A stretch of 64,000 nt of DNA, from assembly GCF_032854445.1 (NCBI RefSeq), contig NC_088300.1, positions 50,337,682 to 50,401,681 of the forward strand, in the 5' to 3' direction. How positions within the stretch are numbered: the stretch's first letter is position 1; every line of letters starts with the position of its first letter. A program made the position numbers and the translations under genes. Shown piece after piece: positions 46,201 through 55,225 of this stretch. The notes beneath the pieces are model-generated. The model did no database searches. It was not told the origin of the DNA and saw only the letters and a list, made by a program, of their open reading frames with translations. Source of the DNA: Liolophura sinensis. Lineage: Eukaryota; Mollusca; Polyplacophora; Chitonida; Chitonidae.

Positions 46201-49200
46201 AACGGACCTGCCGGTGTGTTGTGTGACACCTTCGATGTTGTTTGAAAGGTCATCTCTATTTAATATGTATATTTGCACACTGCCCACAGCAAACAGCTGG
46301 TTAGAATGGGAAACAGATGAGACACAAGTGACTTATATTTGATATTGGGAAACAGATGAGGCACAACTCTTATATACTCAATATTGGGAAACAGATGAGA
46401 CACAAGGGACTTTATACATGGGACACAGGCAGACAGGCCATACACATTGACATATAAGACATGAATATTTTACATGTGTATTTACTTGAAAACCCCCAGC
46501 TAAATGAAAATGATATCTGAAGCAACTGACACAGGTTTTAAACATTACCTGCACAGATTCTGATGTTCACTATGTGCTTTTTTGTTGTAAAATCTGTATG
46601 ATCAATGTAATATGTATATTTTGACATAATTAATTACCATTAACTCTAAACAACAGATACAAAATAATGTACTCTGAAATATTGGTAAAAAACGATTTAT
46701 GTATTTAAATTATGTCTACCTCCAGGGGTCGAAATTAACTTGTTCGACCACTTACCCCAGGGGCAACCATTAAAATACATCACATGCCCATGGGCAACCA
46801 GGACAGCTAAAACAAACTAGTCCTGAAGAAATATAACATGCCTAAGGCATGTGGACATGTGCTAATTTGACCTCTCACATCAATATAGTATTACTACAGT
46901 GACATGAAGCTCTTACTTTATCAGTGAACAAGAAAATTCTCTAGCCAACCAATGCTTGCTATGCCTTATTTGACCTTTGTCACCAGTAATACCTGATATA
47001 CAGAAACCAGCCAGGATATGTCAAGCATAGTAAGTCCATCAAATTAAATCCACAATGACCACAATTGTAAGGATTTGATGGCTGGAGTGACTAGAAGGTC
47101 AAGGTGAGTATATAATATAATATGTGAAAGATAAATGGCAGGGTCAATGTCAAGCACATCTATTACATGTAAGTTTTCCAGTACAAGTACATCAAAATGG
47201 AAACTAACGTTTCTAATCCATGCTAACAATAATCAGACAAAGTAAATCTAAAATAAACAGAACTTTACAGGATTATACACATAATTAACACACAGTTTAA
47301 CCCATTGGTTATCCTCCAAACATATGTTTGAACTGACTTCAAAGTAAATACAACATTGTTGACATAGCCTTTATTCAGAACAAAGACAAAATATTATCTA
47401 TAACAACCTGGGATGGCAGAGAGGAAAACTTCCGTACATGCTAGCCTGGCTATTTATAATCAAAGATAGTTTATTCATAACTTAAAGAGCTAAGGCTATA
47501 CCAGAGATTTTTTACCAAAAATCTATATTCGCCAATCAGATCAACTTTCCTGTGGTTACCAAAAACAGCTGTAATCAATGCCTTTCTGTACACATCAGAC
47601 TCATACCTGTGCTAATGATAATGCTAAAAGGATTCTAAAGTTTAAAAAAGTTATAGTGTGATCTGCTTTATAAATTCAAGGATCTTTAATAATGATTTTG
47701 AAAAGTAACACAAGAGCCATTCAGGATAGTTATGGTAAAATATTAGCAAAAATTTGAATTTATTTGTGCTGATCAATTTTTGGCCCAAATCTTCTGGTAT
47801 AGCTTCTTTAAACTAAGACAATCAAATCTCCTACTTATATTTGCAAGTCTCACCATTATGGTTATTGGCAGTCTTATCAAATTGGTCTTTTTTGTCCAGT
47901 TCTTCATCAGAGTCAGATTCCTGGTTTTGTTGTTGGTTGTACGTGTTAATTCTTGTTCTGCCAAACTGCAAAAGCAACACATTATAAATCCCTGAACAAC
48001 TTAAAAAACAGAAAATGGCAACCTTCTTCTGGTGAACACAGTTGCAAGGTAATGCAAGAATAACCTCTTTTCTTATCTTGGGATAGCATTTAATAATTAA
48101 GACCAGTGACATCTAATAATCAAATTGCAATTAACACCATTGCATTCTATTCTTAAATAATTACCTAAAAGTAATTTGCTACTATTTATGCATTTACACA
48201 AGCAGTTAGAATAAAACCCTGACATCATGTAAATTGACAAGAGGTCGTATTTCATTGCTTATGTGTCCCCATTTGCCATCTCTCACCATGTCGTCGTAGT
48301 TGCAATATGTGTAACTCATCTATCTTTTCACTGGTGCAGCTGCAAGAGTTACGCAGTCGAAAGTGTTAATACATTGTCGACTTTTGACTGAGGACATCTA
48401 TCGGTATAATATCTTCAAAAATAAGCGAAATTGCAAAGCAAGAGTTATAGAGAGCCCACAGAGTACATACAGACTTAGCCATTCCAAATGATCTCACTAA
48501 CAAGCTCTTATTTTCATGTTTTGACATTTATACTCACACACTGTATTTTAAAAATATGTTGTTATTGTTGTCTTTGGTCTTAACTATGGTAAAAAAAATT
48601 CATAAGCCAAGGTTTTTATTTAGAATTGTAGGAGGAGGTCATAGTTCAAAAGTATGCAGCTGAACTAAAAGTAATTATGTCACAATTACTTTTAATTTAA
48701 ATACTAAGAATATTCAAAGTAGACGGATACGGGGACAGCAGGAGACAGCTGTCTGCAGCCTGCTACTTGCCCTTTTTGCATGAAAAAAAAAAACCCTGTA
48801 AGCACGAAAAGAAAGAACTTGTCTCTGGTTTTACTCTTAAATCACCAAAGTTCTGAATCTTTTGAATCTAGCCATTTAGCACCTTTCCATGTTATCTTTG
48901 GCCACATCGTTTGCTAGCCACTGTTGCAGCTGAGTAAAGTGTTAAAGTGTCCTAATGCAGTGATGTGTGCGTCTCAAATATTAACAGTACTGATAGTACA
49001 AAATTATAATATTTTGCAACAAAAGCATTAAACTAATTACACAAAATATGCACAATGGTAAAATACCTCCCCATGAATGGCCCAAAGATATGCTGGACGT
49101 TCCTACAATAACCCCCAACTTCGATCATAGACTTCCACACAGGCAATTTCACTAAAAGAATTTTTGCTATCCATCGGTTCCCTAAAACACCCAAAATGTA

Positions 49201-50200
49201 ATATATCCAAACCAGTATTGGTGAACCGTCTTTAAATAGTAATCCAGTCGTTTAAACTTTCCAATCAGACAACTCAAATCAACGTCTGCCATGTTGGAAC
49301 TTTTGTTTTCATCTTTGGGCAGGGTGATGGGCTGCGAAAATTTTATCCCACCCAACATTTTGTTTACAGGGCACGCAAAAGAATGTTGGGTAGGATAAAA
49401 TTTTGCCTGCAGTTGAAAAAAATTACAAACATGGTAGACATTGATTTGAGCTGTCCAATTCCAAAGTTTAAACGGCTGGATTACTCTTGAAAGATCGCTT
49501 ACCATTGCTGGCTCTGACATATTACATTTTGGGTGTTTGCGGGAATCGATGAATAGCAAAAATAAGGTTAGGGTTCGGGCCATTTTTCTTTGGTGCAATT
49601 GTCTGTATGGAAGTCTGTACGACCGAAGCTGGGCTTTACAGTTGGAACGTCCAGTTTAGCTTTCGGCTTGCCATGAAATCTATAAAATAAATAAAATATA
49701 AAAATCTATTTTCTCTTTCTGTGCCTGTGTGTGTCTTACAAACGGCCATACCTTGCCTGTCAACCATCATCAGTAGTTGTACATGCAACAATTGTAAGAC
49801 ATTCAATGATACACGTGGAGTGACCAAAGCGACTTTGGTAAGTGTTACCCAAGGATCTCGGCTGTGATCTTTTAATATGGTTTTAGGCGTAGATCACGGT
49901 CCCCGCGTATCAGTATATGTAAGCCACCCTTAGACCGAGGTCTCGGGCTAGGGAAGTGTGACTGACTCTCAGGGTGAGAGTTTAGACAACATATGACTAG
50001 GCCTTAGGCTCAATGAACAAAATGGAATTCATTATGAAAATATTTACCTCGAACACTTTCAACAAAACCGCCACATATTTCTTTCTGATTCCCAGTGATT
50101 TTCCTAGTGATGCCAAGACGATGACGAGAAAAAAGACAGCTAGGGCGGGTAAAAAGCAGAGAGACACAAGTGCGATGACCGTCTGCTCTGGCAGCGCCAT
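31186..50200 (-). CDS. GPAT3/GPAT4: Glycerol-3-phosphate acyltransferase 3/4-like (ER)
   Basis: Fifteen coding exons (listed separately) join in one frame into about 467 residues; human GPAT3 and GPAT4 have 434 and 456. These enzymes acylate the sn-1 position of glycerol-3-phosphate in the ER, the first step of glycerolipid synthesis. All four acyltransferase motifs are present: NHTSPID (catalytic His and Asp), GVIQRAM..IWFERSE, FPEGTC and IYPVAIK. Hydrophobic segments occur at residues about 8-30 and in exons 6 and 7. The start Met at 50200 fits the family; an in-frame upstream ATG at 50269 would add 23 residues. All introns are GT-AG and phase-consistent. It is divergent from ATP5ME and convergent with FRRS1. 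The residue 52-110 linker is acidic and unlike that of vertebrates. I cannot tell GPAT3 from GPAT4 orthology. Confidence 0.96.
31570..31835 (-). repeat. SINE family A, near full-length
   Basis: (attt)n, 'gattggtgttttacaccgta', core, and a degenerate head ending 'ccttggccacagaggc'. It lies in GPAT intron 14, in the sense orientation of the gene. Confidence 0.85.
32327..32406 (-). CDS. GPAT3/GPAT4: GPAT exon 14
   Basis: 'PGEDAIQFANRVKALIASKG' then 'GLVDLE' and a split Trp codon. It matches '.EDAVQFANRVKSAIA.QGGL' of the vertebrate proteins almost residue for residue. Confidence 0.96.
32425..32560 (-). repeat. SINE family A, tail and core
   Basis: 'tttatgtcgtagagaggaat', 'gacggcggccagtattatgg' and 'ggcgggaggaaaccaagc' identify the family; the head is missing. 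It faces an opposite copy 80 bp away. Confidence 0.85.
32640..32895 (+). repeat. SINE family A, near full-length, plus strand
   Basis: Head 'cacagcctctgtggccttgg', core 'ggatggtcgtgggtttctcc', tail 'ataagtgaaatattcttggg'. The B box is mutated. It forms an inverted pair with 32425-32560 in GPAT intron 13. Confidence 0.85.
33276..33404 (-). CDS. GPAT3/GPAT4: GPAT exon 13
   Basis: 43 codons beginning 'YDPLFGDAFWNSSKQSMV' and including 'MTSWALVCDVWYLPPQEKQ'. The 'FGDAFWNSS' and 'MTSWA.VC.VWY.PP' blocks are diagnostic for GPAT3/4. Confidence 0.97.
33425..33597 (+). repeat. Minisatellite, 27-bp unit, six copies
   Basis: The unit 'gggattcaacagctgctcca' plus 'aaattca' repeats from 33438 at exact 27-bp steps with only single-base differences ('aaggattc' variants). 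It lies within 25 bases of the 3' splice site of GPAT exon 13. The 95-codon 'GIQQLLQNS' frame is a product of the repeat. Confidence 0.95.
34586..34930 (+). repeat. SINE family B, full-length
   Basis: tRNA-like head 'gcccggatagcacagttggt' with a degenerate B box ('gtagatccaggatcaatc'), a long core ('cgactggttgacccgtatca'), tail 'catatgactgaaaaattgtt' and (cactcact)n. It lies in GPAT intron 12. The 65-codon open frame in it is not a gene. Confidence 0.85.
35074..35159 (-). CDS. GPAT3/GPAT4: GPAT exon 12: motifs III and IV
   Basis: It completes FPEGTC (Gly codon split) and continues 'TCINNTSVMMFKKGSFEVGG' then 'KIYPVAIK'. These are acyltransferase motif III (glycerol-phosphate binding) and IV. 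Confidence 0.97.
35563..35618 (-). CDS. GPAT3/GPAT4: GPAT exon 11
   Basis: 'LQEHVEDENKLPILIFPE', ending inside the FPEG motif; acceptor 'caattgtag', donor 'cctgaag|gttggt'. The GTTGGT donor is weak but the only one that keeps the motif. Confidence 0.96.
35815..35930 (-). CDS. GPAT3/GPAT4: GPAT exon 10: motif II
   Basis: 'VGQAHSGFLGVIQRAMGRAT' then 'SHIWFERSEIKDREAVAK'. The 'WFERSE' block is diagnostic. It differs from vertebrates at 'VGQVHGG' (here VGQAHSG). Confidence 0.97.
36118..36245 (-). repeat. SINE family A fragment
   Basis: 'tttatttgattggtgtactc' lacks part of the tail, followed by 'gggggaaacccacgaccata'. It lies in GPAT intron 9, and another stretch of sequence has replaced the head. 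Confidence 0.75.
36475..36565 (-). CDS. GPAT3/GPAT4: GPAT exon 9: catalytic motif I
   Basis: 'ENKAKNGICVANHTSPIDVI' then 'VLSCDNCYAL'. The NHTSPID block carries the catalytic His-x4-Asp. Confidence 0.97.
36732..36960 (+). repeat. SINE-like repeat, family C
   Basis: (gaat)n, 'gattggggtttaaagccaca' and 'gcagtactccagccatgctt' form a recognisable invertebrate-type repeat with a 'gggattgaac' B-box-like end. Only one copy is in this window. It lies in GPAT intron 8. Confidence 0.5.
37725..37805 (+). repeat. Fragment of a conserved dispersed repeat
   Basis: 'ttagtcgccttttacaacaa', 'gctgagatcctattctttt' and 'gaccccacaagggcc' resemble a motif I recall as very common in molluscan DNA ('agtcgcctcttacgac..'). 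Only part remains. Confidence 0.4.
37895..37984 (-). CDS. GPAT3/GPAT4: GPAT exon 8
   Basis: 'FKRQMNSYVTLMCYRILSRA' then 'CSLIITYHN'. It matches 'LMCYRICVRALTAIITYH' of GPAT4, and a nearby helix aligns with no gap. Confidence 0.95.
   Translation of the reverse strand: MQETNEQLCDFNVLSYTVQGMFTHHYVSQ
39980..40054 (-). CDS. GPAT3/GPAT4: GPAT exon 7: membrane segment
   Basis: 'YLLAVIGVGWLIICTAFIGY' then 'LPEG'; vertebrates have 'GYLPNG' at this place. Acceptor 'acttttcag', donor 'ggaca|gtaagt'. Confidence 0.94.
40310..40365 (-). repeat. SINE tail remnant
   Basis: 'tttttgattgatatttaata' and 'caagaatatttcactgtcat' match the family A tail with about 25% change; nothing else of the element is left. 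Confidence 0.5.
40545..40850 (-). repeat. SINE family B, long copy
   Basis: (gagt)n, 'gcttggggttttacgtcata' and a core matching 34586-34930 in reverse, down to 'gatctaccgctcccgaagtg'. The tRNA-like head is worn. It lies in GPAT intron 6. Confidence 0.85.
40991..41056 (-). CDS. GPAT3/GPAT4: GPAT exon 6: membrane segment
   Basis: 'VRLTILWWLGCIFRYAFLFP' then F and a split Arg; vertebrates have 'LRLTVLWGLGVLIRYCFLLP'. Acceptor 'gtttcag', donor 'gttcag|gtaagc'. Confidence 0.96.
41273..41327 (-). CDS. GPAT3/GPAT4: GPAT exon 5
   Basis: 'LPSWNFLTRTNQGYQFI', matching 'ESWNLLSRTNYNFQYIS'. Split codons at both ends are completed by the neighbours. Confidence 0.95.
41907..41949 (-). CDS. GPAT3/GPAT4: GPAT exon 4 (43-bp micro-exon)
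   Basis: 'AIIEDEVTSCFSTA', matching 'ETIMDDEVTKRFSAEE'. It is too short for open-frame scans but flanked by 'ctgacag' and 'gcag|gtaatg', and phase 1 fits exon 5. Confidence 0.93.
42130..42840 (-). repeat. Tandem repeat, unit about 175-190 bp, about four copies
   Basis: 'cctgataatttgaataaaaa' occurs at about 42333, 42509 and 42699; 'caccaagtttca' and 'acctgacccaaac' blocks repeat with the same spacing. Copies differ by about 15-20%. It lies in GPAT intron 3. Confidence 0.85.
43893..44051 (+). CDS. Unrecognised candidate exon inside GPAT intron 3
   Basis: 53 uninterrupted codons lie between 'atgacaacag' and 'aatgag|gtaaca', phase 0 at both ends, on the strand opposite to GPAT. The peptide includes 'TNQVDFIVEPIALNVTKLNV' and 'DTNTSTRTPFVQDELNE', a normal soluble composition rather than repeat translation. 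I do not recognise the family and no partner exon was found. It could be a relic of an inserted transcript or chance. Confidence 0.25.
44277..44440 (-). CDS. GPAT3/GPAT4: GPAT exon 3
   Basis: 54 codons ending 'SAKREFDLSDSMYFAKSGAE', which matches 'EFELSDIFYFCRKGMETI'. The first half ('DNQPLIHRDIGVSAKEGIKL') is the variable cytosolic linker. Confidence 0.95.
44930..45150 (+). repeat. Dispersed repeat F, copy 1
   Basis: 'gtgacgtctaacatattgca', 'acaagttagacaaatgcag', 'tttgccaagtatcacgatg' and 'tcgtcgctgc' appear in the same order at 48105-48310. Both copies are in GPAT introns in the same orientation. Confidence 0.55.
45575..45738. mobile_element. 164-bp foldback element
   Basis: Two arms of about 71 bp, 'tttaacaccaccgtgacggt..' and '..acgaaggtgttaaa', are reverse complements at roughly 80% of positions, including the block 'ctgaaccttgttt'. 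The loop is about 22 bases. No coding capacity. It sits in GPAT intron 2. Confidence 0.8.
47854..47965 (-). CDS. GPAT3/GPAT4: GPAT exon 2
   Basis: 'FGRTRINTYNQQQNQESDSD' then an acidic stretch ('EELDKKDQFDKTANNHN'). Acceptor 'ttttgcag', donor 'ataatg|gtgaga'. Position corresponds to 'WATLRMERGAKEKN' of GPAT4 but the linker is lineage-specific. Confidence 0.92.
48105..48310 (+). repeat. Dispersed repeat F, copy 2
   Basis: 'gtgacatctaataatcaaat', 'tgcatttacacaagcagtta', 'ccccatttgccatc' and 'ccatgtcgtcg' parallel the copy at 44930. GPAT intron 1. Confidence 0.55.
49095..49652. mobile_element. Long foldback element (about 558 bp) in GPAT intron 1
   Basis: Ends 'ggacgttcc' and 'ggaacgtcc' are exact inverses, and outer blocks pair across the element ('cgatcatagacttccacaca' with 'tgtatggaagtctgtacg'; 'acccaaaatgtaatata' with 'atattacattttgggtg'). 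The centre is a 23-bp inverted repeat with one mismatch (49337-49359 against 49382-49404). A minus-strand 138-codon frame runs through it and is a product of the structure. It resembles a foldback or MITE-type DNA element without its own gene. Confidence 0.85.
49845..49960 (-). repeat. Dispersed repeat G, copy in GPAT intron 1
   Basis: Minus-strand order is 'ctagcccgagacctcggtct', 'aagggtggctt', then 'ccatattaaaagatcacagc' and 'cgagatccttgg'. The same blocks occur in the same order after the first exon of ATP5ME. Confidence 0.65.
50048..50200 (-). CDS. GPAT3/GPAT4: GPAT exon 1: start, membrane anchor
   Basis: 51 codons. 'MALPEQTVIALVSLCFLPAL' begins a long hydrophobic segment, then 'GKSLGIRKKYVAVLLKVFE' matches 'GVSFGIRKLYMKSLLKIF'. 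Donor 'ttcgag|gtaaat'. The GPAT alignment supports this Met; the 5' UTR continues upstream. Confidence 0.94.
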
Positions 50201-53200
50201 CTTTAACACTGTGGCCTCGACCTTCAACACACGAAACACTGAACTTGAACAGAGCACGACTTGCCCCACATAAAATATGGACTTTACACGTTTGTAAATT
50301 ACAGTCTATTCAAACACCGACTCGTCCCCGAGTTCAAAGTTCAATGTGTTTTTTTTATAGGTTTACCTACCATTATACTGGGGTACAATTTACTGGGAAA
50401 AGAAACGAAAAAAATAAAAGAAGTGGACATTAAACTTCCAATTCCAGTTTATATCTGCAACAGTATCACATTTATTGCTGTAGCATGTGCATGTATTTAA
50501 CGCCCTTGATATGTACATTGTAGGTCACTGCAGAAGTTTATGTGGGTCAGTCGCTGAGGTTATGTCATGGTGTGTGTCCAGTCAGTCACTCCCAGCGCAC
50601 ACCCTGACCCAGGCATGTAGCTGTGGGACAGGGCACTAACTAGAACACCTATGAACTCCTTCAGTCACGGAACTTGTTGACAAGATTACTAGTTCAGGGC
50701 CACATCTTTTATTGCCAAGGATTTATATCGCGCTCTCTCTCTCTAGAACAGACTGAAATATAGGTTCTGTAGACGTACACTTAAGCCAAGAATGCTAATA
50801 AAGTCTCAACCATACCGCATGTAAAACAAATAGGGACAGATATTCAATTTCTCTTCATCTGTATAAACCCTAATATGCCCAATTTTGCATAGTGGGAATA
50901 GTAAACGGCTGTTTGACATGTGGACGTGACTGGAACACGATAGGACCAGTTCCTTAATTTTCTTTGTAGACAGCTTGTAAAAACAAACAGTTACTCCACT
51001 GTAAGCGGTAACTTTTTATTTTTGTTGCCCGCATGTGTTATTCTATATGGCTATACAGCTGACAAAGTTAATTTCAAAGCACTGTGGGGGCCTCCGTAGC
51101 TCAGTCGGTTAGTGGGCTGGCGCAGCGTAATGACCCAATGCGGTCGCTGTGAGTTCAAGTCCAGCTCATGCTGGCTTCCTCTCCGGCCGTACGTGGGAAG
51201 GTCTGGCAGCAACCTGCAGATGGTTATGGGTTTCTGCCCGGTTTCCTCCCACCATAATGCTGGCCGCCGTCGTATAAGTGAAATATTCCTGAGTACAGCG
51301 TAAAACGCCAAGCAAATAAATAAATAAATCAAAGCACCGTGACTAGGCCTGCACGCAGCGGTTGGATATATGCCGGTACATGCCTCCAACCATGCGCAGC
51401 GGCTGTAGCCGTATATATGACTTGAATCCATTGTCTATGCATATATCTATGTAAGCCTACCCAGCGGCTGTACGTGGATGTAACATGTATAAAACGTTTG
51501 CTTACACCATATGATGTTGACTTAATTGTATCCACTGTTTATATCTCCAGCGGACATGTCATATCATGGCAATTAACTGCTGCGAGTCCAGATCACTGGT
51601 TGATTATATATCTATACATGTACATTCGTCAGATCGAGATCGACTTTTAGCCCCCCCCACACCCCCCCCAAAAATAGTATAAAAAAACAAAACACATTTG
51701 CTAATTAAATAAAACTTTCTGTATTTACCATATTAGTACCATTCAGTATAAATCTTGACTCGTATTTTTATTAGCCTATATATAGTTTTAAAATTATTTC
51801 AAAATATGCCAAATTTAGGCCCATAATGCCACATAAATTTTAGGAACTTTATTGTCGATTTGAACACAGTATAATGCAAATGCACTGACAGAGGCTGATA
51901 TTTTGTGAAAAGTTAATGATTTGGGCTAACCTATTCTTAAATAATAGCAAAGATTCGAATGGATATGCGCTGCTCGATTTTTGGCCAAAAGTCACCTGCA
52001 CAGCGTTAAAGGATCGTACATGCCATGTACTTCACAAATGGTCTATGTATGTTTTCACAGTCACTCCTGTATAAGCTCAGTGTAAGAGTATATACCATGC
52101 AGTATATAGCTCGATCCCTATCAGTGGATGTAATACTGTAGTGCATAGGCCTTCACACACACACACACACACAAAATATTGTTTATTTCGGCGATCAACA
52201 ATTAATGTTTACTGTTCTCTATATATAAACCACTCCTTTGTCGAACCACTCCTGAAAATTATTGTTGAAGCCACCCAGCAGCCAAGGTCGTTGCAACCTT
52301 CACCGTCAGCACGCATGGGCCTATATACAGGTCAAGGACATAGCTAGCCTATATGCATGTACGGACTATAGCTTTTTGATTTGGGCGCAGTTGGAGATCT
52401 CATTTTCTGGGCCAAAATACTCACTTGCTAGGAATAGCCCTACTCTTAAGTGAAATCACCATGAAAATGGTGTAAATGTAAGAATCGCATACTGTTAAAA
52501 ACTATTACGATCTGATTGCAGTTGAACTGCACAGTGTGTTAACCAATTAGTGTAACAAATACGGCCCACACTCCCATATGTCAACTTCACAATACAAGGA
52601 AATGAAAGCAATGGCGAGAAAATCCAAAAGCCAAACCAACGAAGCGAGAGACGTTGCCGAATAGAAATATGTAGAAGTTTTCTTCACACTTGATGCATGC
52701 AGTGTCTACAACTTGACCATTCAATATACCCATAGTTGCGGAATGTAACTGACATCGAGCAACGCAGCTGCGAGAATTAAGGAGAGAAACAGCCTGGCCT
52801 GAATGGCTCACAAGGGCATTAAATCGTCCCTGTCATCAATCGATGTCAGCCGAATGCTCCTACAAATTAACTAACCTAATCTTATGTTGGCAGAACCAAA
52901 AATTATCAATAACACAAACTGAAAAAAAAGCATATTTTTAGGCTCTGCTACCCTACTGCGACCGCAATCTTGAAATCTTACCAAATGTTATATGGCATAG
53001 GTTCGGAAAATGTGATCATTTTTCATGGAACAGACGTGATTGCCATGGACCCTTTTGGTTCGGCGAGTCTCACAACAGGTAATTATAACTAACTAAAGAG
53101 AATACAGGGCTGAATCTCCACTGCATGCGTTGCTCGATTTCAGAGTTACATTCCGTAACCAGGGCTCTTTATGGAAAGCTAACATTAAGACAGACGGACA

Positions 53201-55180
53201 AATCCCAGCGTAAAGCTATCGAGGAGAAATGCTGTGCAATTGAACAACCCAAAGAAAAGGGGTACCCCTTCTCCGAACTCTGACCATAGAAATGTTAAGA
53301 TGCCGTGAAGATCAGTGCTTATTTTAAGCTATGTCAGAGCAACATTCAGCGAAAATTATAATCTTCACATCATTGTGAAGCCATTTCAAAGCCAGGGCGG
53401 GCAAAACGAACTATACATGTTTATTTATATCAGTTATGCTCATGCCTCCATGGCAGCAAAACACGTATATGCAGAAAAGAGATTTTAATTTTACTTTCTC
53501 GGAGACGTCTTTAAAACAGATCATCCAGATGCAGACATCAAAATATATAGACCTTGCCGCCCTCATATAAGAGAAATGTTCTTCAGAACGGCGGAAAACT
53601 CCAGTCAATTAAATAATTTTTGTGTTGCTTGATGCCCTGTTTAGAAAGTTTTATAGACTGGCAAATAAAAAATATAAATTAACGATACGACGTCAAGAAT
53701 GCCCAATGTGTATCCTACAGCTGAATTTTGCTGAAACTCTTGTCTATGCCCGACATTTTGCCGACGCATGTAATGAGCTACAACTTGCATACAGTCGATA
53801 ATAGTGCACAATAATGATTTTTCATTTTTGTCATGTAAAAATATATTTGTGTATGTGGATAACGCATACTGAATGGTGTTAAAGGTTTCCAAAATACAAT
53901 GGGTCGAACCTGGAGCTGGTAATATAATCAATGTGATTTACATGTTTGCAGAGGAAGTCAAGGCGTGTTGTATTCTACTCACAAACAAGGAGACTTTCAG
54001 CCTATATAGCAAATCTGATCATACCTACAACTTAAAAAACCATTATACGCACAACTATATGCACTATATACCAAGTGACATTCCTTTTTGAACCCGATGT
54101 TGCCTAATTCAGACAACATAAATACATGTATATATAGACATAACACCGAGAACGGGGAAATGACAGTATTTCACTGATGACGATGACAATCATTCACGAA
54201 TGCAGGACAAAGGCCCCACAGACAAAAAACCCGACACACAAACACCACGGTATTTGAAAATACAGACTATATGTATTTTTTCTATTTTATATGTATACAA
54301 CATGGATGTATATGATCTAATAAATTTATTCGGAATCATAAAATTACAAATTGTACATGCATATAAAATTTGTTGAGCAGTGTTTTTTGTCCGCAAAAAA
54401 TGGAGCAAAAATCAAGTAAGAGTTAAGTAAGTAATTATTGTCTTTAAAGTACAAGAAAGCTAGAATACAAAGTAGGGCTCATCATATAAAGACAACTAAA
54501 AATATATGCGCAAAAATACTTTCATTTATTTTTTCATTCTTTTCATTTAACTCTCTTTTCAAAAATCTAAAATTTTGAAATAAATGAAGGTAGCTTTAAG
54601 CATATTTTTATGTGGTCTGCTTAGTGATGCCAACTTCGATTTTAGAGACTTCATCTTTTCCTTTAATAAATGGAATGTAGGTTGAGCATTCTGTATATAC
54701 ATACCATTGAGGGATAATAGCTCTTTCGATCTCGTGCATGCCCACAAAAAAGTGGATTTAGTCAGAAATATGTTAAATTATATACAAGGAGTTTTAATGA
54801 GTATCTATAAGAATTGGTTCTATGTATTGCAAACATGTATTATAGTCTCTTGTATTAAACGTCACTTCAGGAAGAAGGTTTCAAGTTTTCTCAAACAAGC
54901 TATCAAAGCATGTCATTCACCATATACATGTATTCTTAATACGGATCGCTTTTGTTCCTACCAACAGTTATATGTCTGTGTACTCTGTATATAAAACGAA
55001 TTGGTTATCTTCTCTTCCCAATTAATGCCCGACCTAATGCATTTGTTGACGTTCTCTTTCTTCAAGCGTTTTTAATTTGAGCCCTTCTGTAGCAATCCCA
55101 CTTCGTTTTTTAAAAATTATTATTAAGTGTCAGCTCTGCTTGCAGTCCGATTTTTCCACTCACCTTTCAGCTCTGCGAAA
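50201..55180. other. Divergent intergenic region, GPAT to ATP5ME
   Basis: It holds both genes' promoters and 5' UTRs, but no TATA box or initiator could be assigned. It contains a SINE-A (51088), short CT (50732-50744), C-rich (about 51652-51669) and CA (52153-52172) tracts, and a SINE tail remnant near 53560-53615. No coding exon was seen; the open frames are short and unrelated to any family I know. Confidence 0.5.
51088..51331 (+). repeat. SINE family A, best full-length copy
   Basis: tRNA-like head 'gcctccgtagctcagtcggt' with an A box, B box 'gagttcaagtcc', complete core ('ggtttcctcccaccataatg', 'ctggccgccgtcgtataagt') and (aaat)n tail. It is the most intact copy and gives the orientation for all others. 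The 126-codon minus-strand frame over it is a product of the repeat. Confidence 0.92.
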
Positions 55181-55225
55181 ATGGCGACTCTTGGGGCACC
55201 AAAAGCGGTTTCTCCTTTAATAAGG
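55181..55225 (+). CDS. ATP5ME: ATP5ME exon 1
   Basis: 'MATLGAPKAVSPLIR', start in context 'cgaaaATGG', donor 'ataagg|gtatgg'. Only 15 codons, which is why scans miss it. Confidence 0.93.

Larger units (their letters stand above)
44560..46440 (+). repeat. Scattered tandem repeat, about 46-bp unit
   Basis: 'gggaaacagatgagacacaa' plus 'gtaagttaca..tacatgtgacatt' repeats about ten times, densest at 45170-45540 with outliers near 44600-44700 and 46300-46410. Outliers on both sides of other sequence suggest a once longer array, now split. GPAT intron 2. Confidence 0.85.

Noticed and set aside
49182..49598. 138-codon minus-strand frame
   Set aside because: It spans both arms and the centre of the foldback element, so its openness follows from the inverted repeat; no family match.
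51051..51431. 126-codon minus-strand frame
   Set aside because: Antisense of a full-length SINE-A copy.
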